From Alkaliphilus serpentinus (GTDB lineage Bacteria > Bacillota > Clostridia > Peptostreptococcales > Natronincolaceae): a stretch of DNA of 54,210 nt. A program made the translations under genes and the position numbers. The stretch lies in contig NZ_WBZB01000036.1 of NCBI RefSeq assembly GCF_009017255.1, positions 1-54,210 on the forward strand. Reading direction: 5' to 3'. Each line of letters starts with the position of its first letter. Position 1 is the first letter of the stretch. This document shows positions 51,203 through 54,210 of the stretch, one piece after another. The notes under the pieces are model-generated. The model ran no database searches and had not been told where the DNA came from. It saw only the letters and a program-made list of their open reading frames with translations.

Positions 51203-52045
51203 ATGAGTAGAGTGAAAATTATTACCGATAGCATGACGGATTTACCAAATGAAATTATTAATAGGTATGAAATTAAAGTACTACCACTTACGATTTCCTT
51301 TGGTGAAGAGGAATATAGAGATGGTGTAGATTTATCAAGTCAAGACTTTTACAGCAAATTGTCAAAAGCTAAGGAGTTACCGAGAACCTCCCAGATACCC
51401 CCGCAGGTTTTTTATGATACCTTTAAAGGCCTACTGGAGGAGGGGCATGAAATCCTATGTATAAATGGTTCGAGTCGAGCAAGTGGTACTCATCAATCTG
51501 CATTACTGGCTAAGACGGATCTATCCTCTGATAAAATACAAGTTTTCGACACCATGGGTCTTTCCTTTGGTGGAGGACTTCTGGTTTTAGAAGCGGCTAG
51601 GATGGCTGAAGAGGGTCTTAAAAAAGAAGATATTATTGTAAAACTTACAGAATATAAAGAAAGGGTAGATCATATCTTCACGGTTGAAACCCTTGAATAC
51701 TTGAAAAAGGGGGGCAGGTTAAATCCAATGAAGGCGGTTATTGGTGGAATATTGAATGTAAAACCAATACTAACAGTCGCCAATGGTATTGTAGAACCCC
51801 TTGATAAGGTAAGGGGTAGTAAAAAGGTAATCGGTAAAATGGTAGAGCTAGCCAGTGAACGTGGGGGCGATTTTAAAGATAAAACCATCGCCTTGGCCCA
51901 TGCCAATTCACCGGAGGCTGTAAACTCTTTAAGGGAAAAGGTTTTACAGGAATTAAACCCTAAAGAGGTGATTACTGCTGATATCGGCTGTACCATAGGA
52001 ACCCATGCAGGGCCTGGTACCCTTGCTTTGTTCTACTTTAAATAG
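51203..52045 (+). CDS. DegV family fatty-acid-binding protein
   Basis: 280 residues, paralogous to the DegV protein at 20815-21672. VKIITDSMTDLPNEIINRYEIKVLPLTISF at the N-terminus, NGSSRASGTHQSALLA as the first ligand loop, VETLEYLKKGGRLNP, and IGTHAGPGTLALFYFK at the end. It binds a fatty acid and presumably supplies a FakA-type kinase not found here. ATG 51203 follows GGGAAAGGGGTAGGGATAT. Confidence 0.88.
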   Translation: MSRVKIITDSMTDLPNEIINRYEIKVLPLTISFGEEEYRDGVDLSSQDFYSKLSKAKELPRTSQIPPQVFYDTFKGLLEEGHEILCINGSSRASGTHQSALLAKTDLSSDKIQVFDTMGLSFGGGLLVLEAARMAEEGLKKEDIIVKLTEYKERVDHIFTVETLEYLKKGGRLNPMKAVIGGILNVKPILTVANGIVEPLDKVRGSKKVIGKMVELASERGGDFKDKTIALAHANSPEAVNSLREKVLQELNPKEVITADIGCTIGTHAGPGTLALFYFK

Positions 52046-52267
52046 AAAGATATTAATATTCAGAATAAATAATTAACAATATATTGACAATCAATTAACA
52101 ATGAAAAACAGCCAAAGTTGTTTTTTTGTATAAATTCAATAATATTTTTAGTAAAAAAACAGTTGCCGACGGGCGATGTCTTATAATATAATGTGTATTG
52201 AAGAGGGGGTTACAGTTTTTTTCTAGTTATCACCTCAACTACATGTTAATAATTTATTTACTGGAAG

Positions 52268-52460
52268 AAAAATGCGGGAGAGACTTGACTGGTTATTAAC
52301 CAAGTTAAGCGCCGAAGGAAGAAGTTAGACAATTCGCCATTGTTTAGTGAAAATCTCAGGCAAAAGGACCGTGTTTGGACAGTACCTCTGGAAAGCGAAG
52401 GTGCACCGAAGGAGCAATTCTCTTAGGAGAAGAATCTCTCAGGTTAATAAACAGAGTGAA
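52268..52460 (+). promoter_or_regulatory. Tandem glycine riboswitch
   Basis: Two aptamers in series. The first (about 52274-52378) has GGGAGAGACT, GCGCCGAAGGA and ATCTCAGGCAAAAGGACCG. The second (about 52385-52458) has CCTCTGGAAAGCG, GTGCACCGAAGGAGCAA and ATCTCTCAGGTTAATAAACAGAG. This is the family signature, with CCGAAG and CTCAGG in each. The P1 stem of aptamer II uses CCTCTG (52385-52390) and CAGAG (52452-52456), the latter also needed by the terminator that follows. Glycine binding should therefore permit transcription of grdX, trxB and the glycine reductase genes. Confidence 0.92.
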
Positions 52461-52500
52461 CTTATGGCAACGGGCGTTGACATTGGTTTGCTCTGTTTTT
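52449..52500 (+). terminator. Glycine-riboswitch terminator
   Basis: AAACAGAG (52449-52456) pairs with CTCTGTTT (52491-52498), followed by TTG. Its 5' arm is the 3' side of aptamer II P1, giving a glycine-on switch. Confidence 0.65.
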
Positions 52501-52601
52501 GTTTTGACAAATTGAGGTAATAGCAATTAATCTAAGCATAACCTTCAATGGAATGGGGATACCAAAGAATAGGTATACTATACAGTGATAAGGAGAAAAA
52601 T

Positions 52602-52988
52602 ATGAAGGCTATAATAGAAACCAACAATCCTTTGGTAGCTGAAAAATATAAAGATCAATACATGATAGATTTCCATGAAGATAGTTTAGTTTCAGTTTTA
52701 AATAGGGTTAGGGATAAAATACATGAGGGTCATCAACTTTTAACTCACCCCCTATCAGGGAGTGTTAAGCCTAATGAAACCATCTACAAGAGTATCCTGT
52801 TATCCTACTCCAAAGGGGAACTAGACATGAATTCCCTTATGATTATTGAATCCAGTATAGAAACAGCTTTAAAGTTGATTCATATGAAAAAGCCTCCCCA
52901 ATGGAGTGAAAAAATATTAGCAGATTTCAGGGAAATCGATTATACCCTTATTAAAAGTGGTATAGAAAGCATGAGACAGCTGGGGTAG
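52602..52988 (+). CDS. grdX: GrdX family protein
   Basis: 128 residues (MKAIIETNNPLVAEKYKDQY, GHQLLTHPLSGSVKPNETIY, SSIETALKLI), the pattern of GrdX proteins encoded at the head of glycine reductase operons. Its role is not established; it has no cofactor motif. ATG 52602 is chosen because AAGGAGAAAAAT precedes it; a longer frame starting at 52548 has no ribosome site. It follows the glycine riboswitch and precedes trxB, separated by an A+T-rich repeat gap. Confidence 0.88.
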   Translation: MKAIIETNNPLVAEKYKDQYMIDFHEDSLVSVLNRVRDKIHEGHQLLTHPLSGSVKPNETIYKSILLSYSKGELDMNSLMIIESSIETALKLIHMKKPPQWSEKILADFREIDYTLIKSGIESMRQLG

Positions 52989-52991
52989 AAT

Positions 52992-53128
52992 GGCAATTAA
53001 GAATTAAGAATTAAGAATTAGGAATTTAAGATTGAAGTAGAAATATGCAAGTGCAAATTTCAACATTAATTCAACATTCAACATTCAACATTCAACATTT
53101 AACATTAAGTATTCAACTTTCAATTTAT
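52992..53128 (+). repeat. A+T-rich heptamer repeats between grdX and trxB
   Basis: Four TTAAGAA units run at 52996-53023. At 53058-53128 repeated CAACATT units continue into AACATTAAGTATTCAACTTTC. The same type of tract occurs in at least four other gaps of the window. Confidence 0.6.
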
Positions 53129-53194
53129 TATGTTCAACAATACAGGCAAAACTTAAAATTAATATATATTTAAAAGATTAAAGGAGTGAATCTA

Positions 53195-54142
53195 ATGGAA
53201 AAAATCTATGACGTAGTCATAATTGGTGGTGGACCTGCCGGACTTGCAGCAGGACTTTACTCAGCAAGGGCTAAGATGTCAACATTAATTTTAGAGAAGG
53301 ATAAAACTGGCGGTCAAATCGCATCAACTGAAGAAGTAGCCAATTATCCAGGTTCAATTGAGCATGCAACGGGTCCTTCCTTAGTAGCTAGAATGGTGGA
53401 TCAATGTAAGGAATTTGGTGCTGCAATTGAAAAGGATACCATAAAAGAGGTACAGGTTAATGACAAGATTAAGGTTTTAGTAGGTGAGAAGGCAACCTAT
53501 AAAGCTAGGGCAATCATTGCTGCACCTGGAGCTTCTCCAAGACTTTTAGGGGTTCCTGGAGAAAAGGAGTTAACCGGTAAGGGTGTATCCTATTGTGCAA
53601 CATGCGATGCTGATTTCTTTACAGATTTTGAAGTTTTTGTTGTAGGTGGGGGAGACTCAGCAGTTGAAGAAGCCATGTTCTTAACAAGATTCGCCAGAAA
53701 GGTAACAATCGTACATAGAAGAGAAGAACTAAAGGCTGCTAAATCAATTCAAGAAAAAGCCTTTAAAAACCCCAAAATTGACTTCATGTGGAATAGCACT
53801 ATAGAAGAAATTAAAGGTGATGGAATTGTTGAGGCTGTAACATTTAAAAATCTTGTAACAGGAGAAACCACTGAATATAAAGCAGATGAAGAAGATGGAA
53901 CCTTTGGAATCTTTGTATTCGTAGGATATAACCCACAAACTGAAATATTTAAGGGTATTTTAGATATGGATGCTGTTGGTTACTTTATTACAGATGACAA
54001 CATGAAAACCAATGTACCAGGGGTCTTTGCTGCCGGTGACTGTAGGGTAAAAACCTTAAGACAGGTTGTAACAGCTGTTTCTGATGGAGCAATAGCCGCA
54101 GTACAAGCTGAAAAATATATAGATCATAATTTTCATGAATAA
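53195..54142 (+). CDS. trxB: Thioredoxin reductase of the glycine reductase operon
   Basis: 315-residue flavoprotein that passes NAD(P)H electrons to the thioredoxin serving glycine reductase. FAD site GGGPAGLAAG (11-20), redox pair CATC (Cys134 and Cys137), NAD(P)H loop VGGGDSAVEEA and HRREELKA, and the closing FAD motif GVFAAGDCR. The HRR segment has Lys where NADPH enzymes usually have the later Arg, so the pyridine nucleotide preference is open. ATG 53195 is chosen over GTG 53186 because AAAGGAGTGAATCTA precedes it. The operon (trxA, grdE, grdA and so on) would continue beyond the right edge. Confidence 0.93.
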   Translation: MEKIYDVVIIGGGPAGLAAGLYSARAKMSTLILEKDKTGGQIASTEEVANYPGSIEHATGPSLVARMVDQCKEFGAAIEKDTIKEVQVNDKIKVLVGEKATYKARAIIAAPGASPRLLGVPGEKELTGKGVSYCATCDADFFTDFEVFVVGGGDSAVEEAMFLTRFARKVTIVHRREELKAAKSIQEKAFKNPKIDFMWNSTIEEIKGDGIVEAVTFKNLVTGETTEYKADEEDGTFGIFVFVGYNPQTEIFKGILDMDAVGYFITDDNMKTNVPGVFAAGDCRVKTLRQVVTAVSDGAIAAVQAEKYIDHNFHE

Positions 54143-54210
54143 TAAATCTTAAAGGATATTTTAAGCATTCCTGTAATACGTGAAAATAAACTTTGAAAAC
54201 TAAAAAACCT

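Noticed and set aside
53593..53612. CATC motif of trxB as a possible selenocysteine site
   Set aside because: Both positions are ordinary cysteine codons (TGT/TGC) with no TGA in the gene; the enzyme is a normal disulfide thioredoxin reductase.

Overview
The window looks like a chromosomal segment of an anaerobic, spore-forming, amino-acid-fermenting clostridium. The A+T-rich composition, strong GGAGG-type ribosome sites, T-box and riboswitch leaders, CotF-type spore coat genes and the start of a glycine reductase (Stickland) operon fit the Alkaliphilus/Natronincola part of the Clostridia. That placement is inference from gene content, not a database match. I saw no rRNA or tRNA gene, no CRISPR array, no prophage and no complete insertion sequence.

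Layout. 1-3000: an apparent ykkC-class (guanidine-I-like) riboswitch ahead of a three-gene ABC-2 exporter whose ATPase gene carries an in-frame TAA near its start. 3150-7340: a divergent type IIA topoisomerase pair (parE/parC-like). 7366-8453: a dinB gene broken by an internal deletion. 8650-12950: VanW/G5 cell-surface protein, DUF2225 protein, Ogt-type DNA repair methyltransferase, lipase-like hydrolase. 13030-18330: a cobalamin riboswitch controlling btuR, cobC, btuF, btuC and btuD (B12 salvage and uptake), followed by a convergent Fur-family gene. 18900-22600: HAD phosphatase, DUF362 protein, DegV, a ferritin-like remnant and a GNAT acetyltransferase. 22754-24350: a selenium cluster (yedE, a TusA-like protein, a DUF3343 protein). 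24430-25905: tyrS with a tyrosine T-box on the minus strand. 26100-31250: a predicted surface cysteine hydrolase and a 1199-residue secreted double nucleotidase with S-layer homology repeats. 31350-36270: small protein, MATE pump, IclR regulator, class V aminotransferase and cupin. 36570-39735: spore coat genes, a WYL regulator, a radical SAM protein and a DinB-superfamily protein. 39780-42370: TetR regulator with serine hydrolase. 42470-45240: an agr-type peptide quorum-sensing operon, including an unlisted 40-residue AgrD. 45510-52045: DUF421 protein, topB, MBL hydrolase, speD, trmL, degV. 52260-54142: a tandem glycine riboswitch, grdX and trxB, the beginning of the glycine reductase operon.

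Links between genes. The glycine reductase operon that starts at the right edge normally encodes selenoproteins, so the yedE/TusA/DUF3343 selenium cluster is a natural supplier. The B12 operon is complete for uptake and adenosylation. The agr operon holds AgrB, AgrD, a membrane protein and an AgrC-like kinase, but no AgrA regulator is in the window.

The most interesting observations are: (1) an AgrD whose ring-forming cysteine position is serine, with a receptor apparently split over two genes; (2) a shared operator/promoter architecture (AATATGACA-N6-TGTC-N12-TATAAT) in front of the WYL regulator and the radical SAM gene; (3) two intergenic elements, each starting CAGAC and ending AACCTC, each lying exactly between two copies of a terminator palindrome; (4) dinB inactivated by a deletion that removed its catalytic SIDE motif; (5) a nonsense codon in the ATPase gene under the ykkC-class riboswitch.
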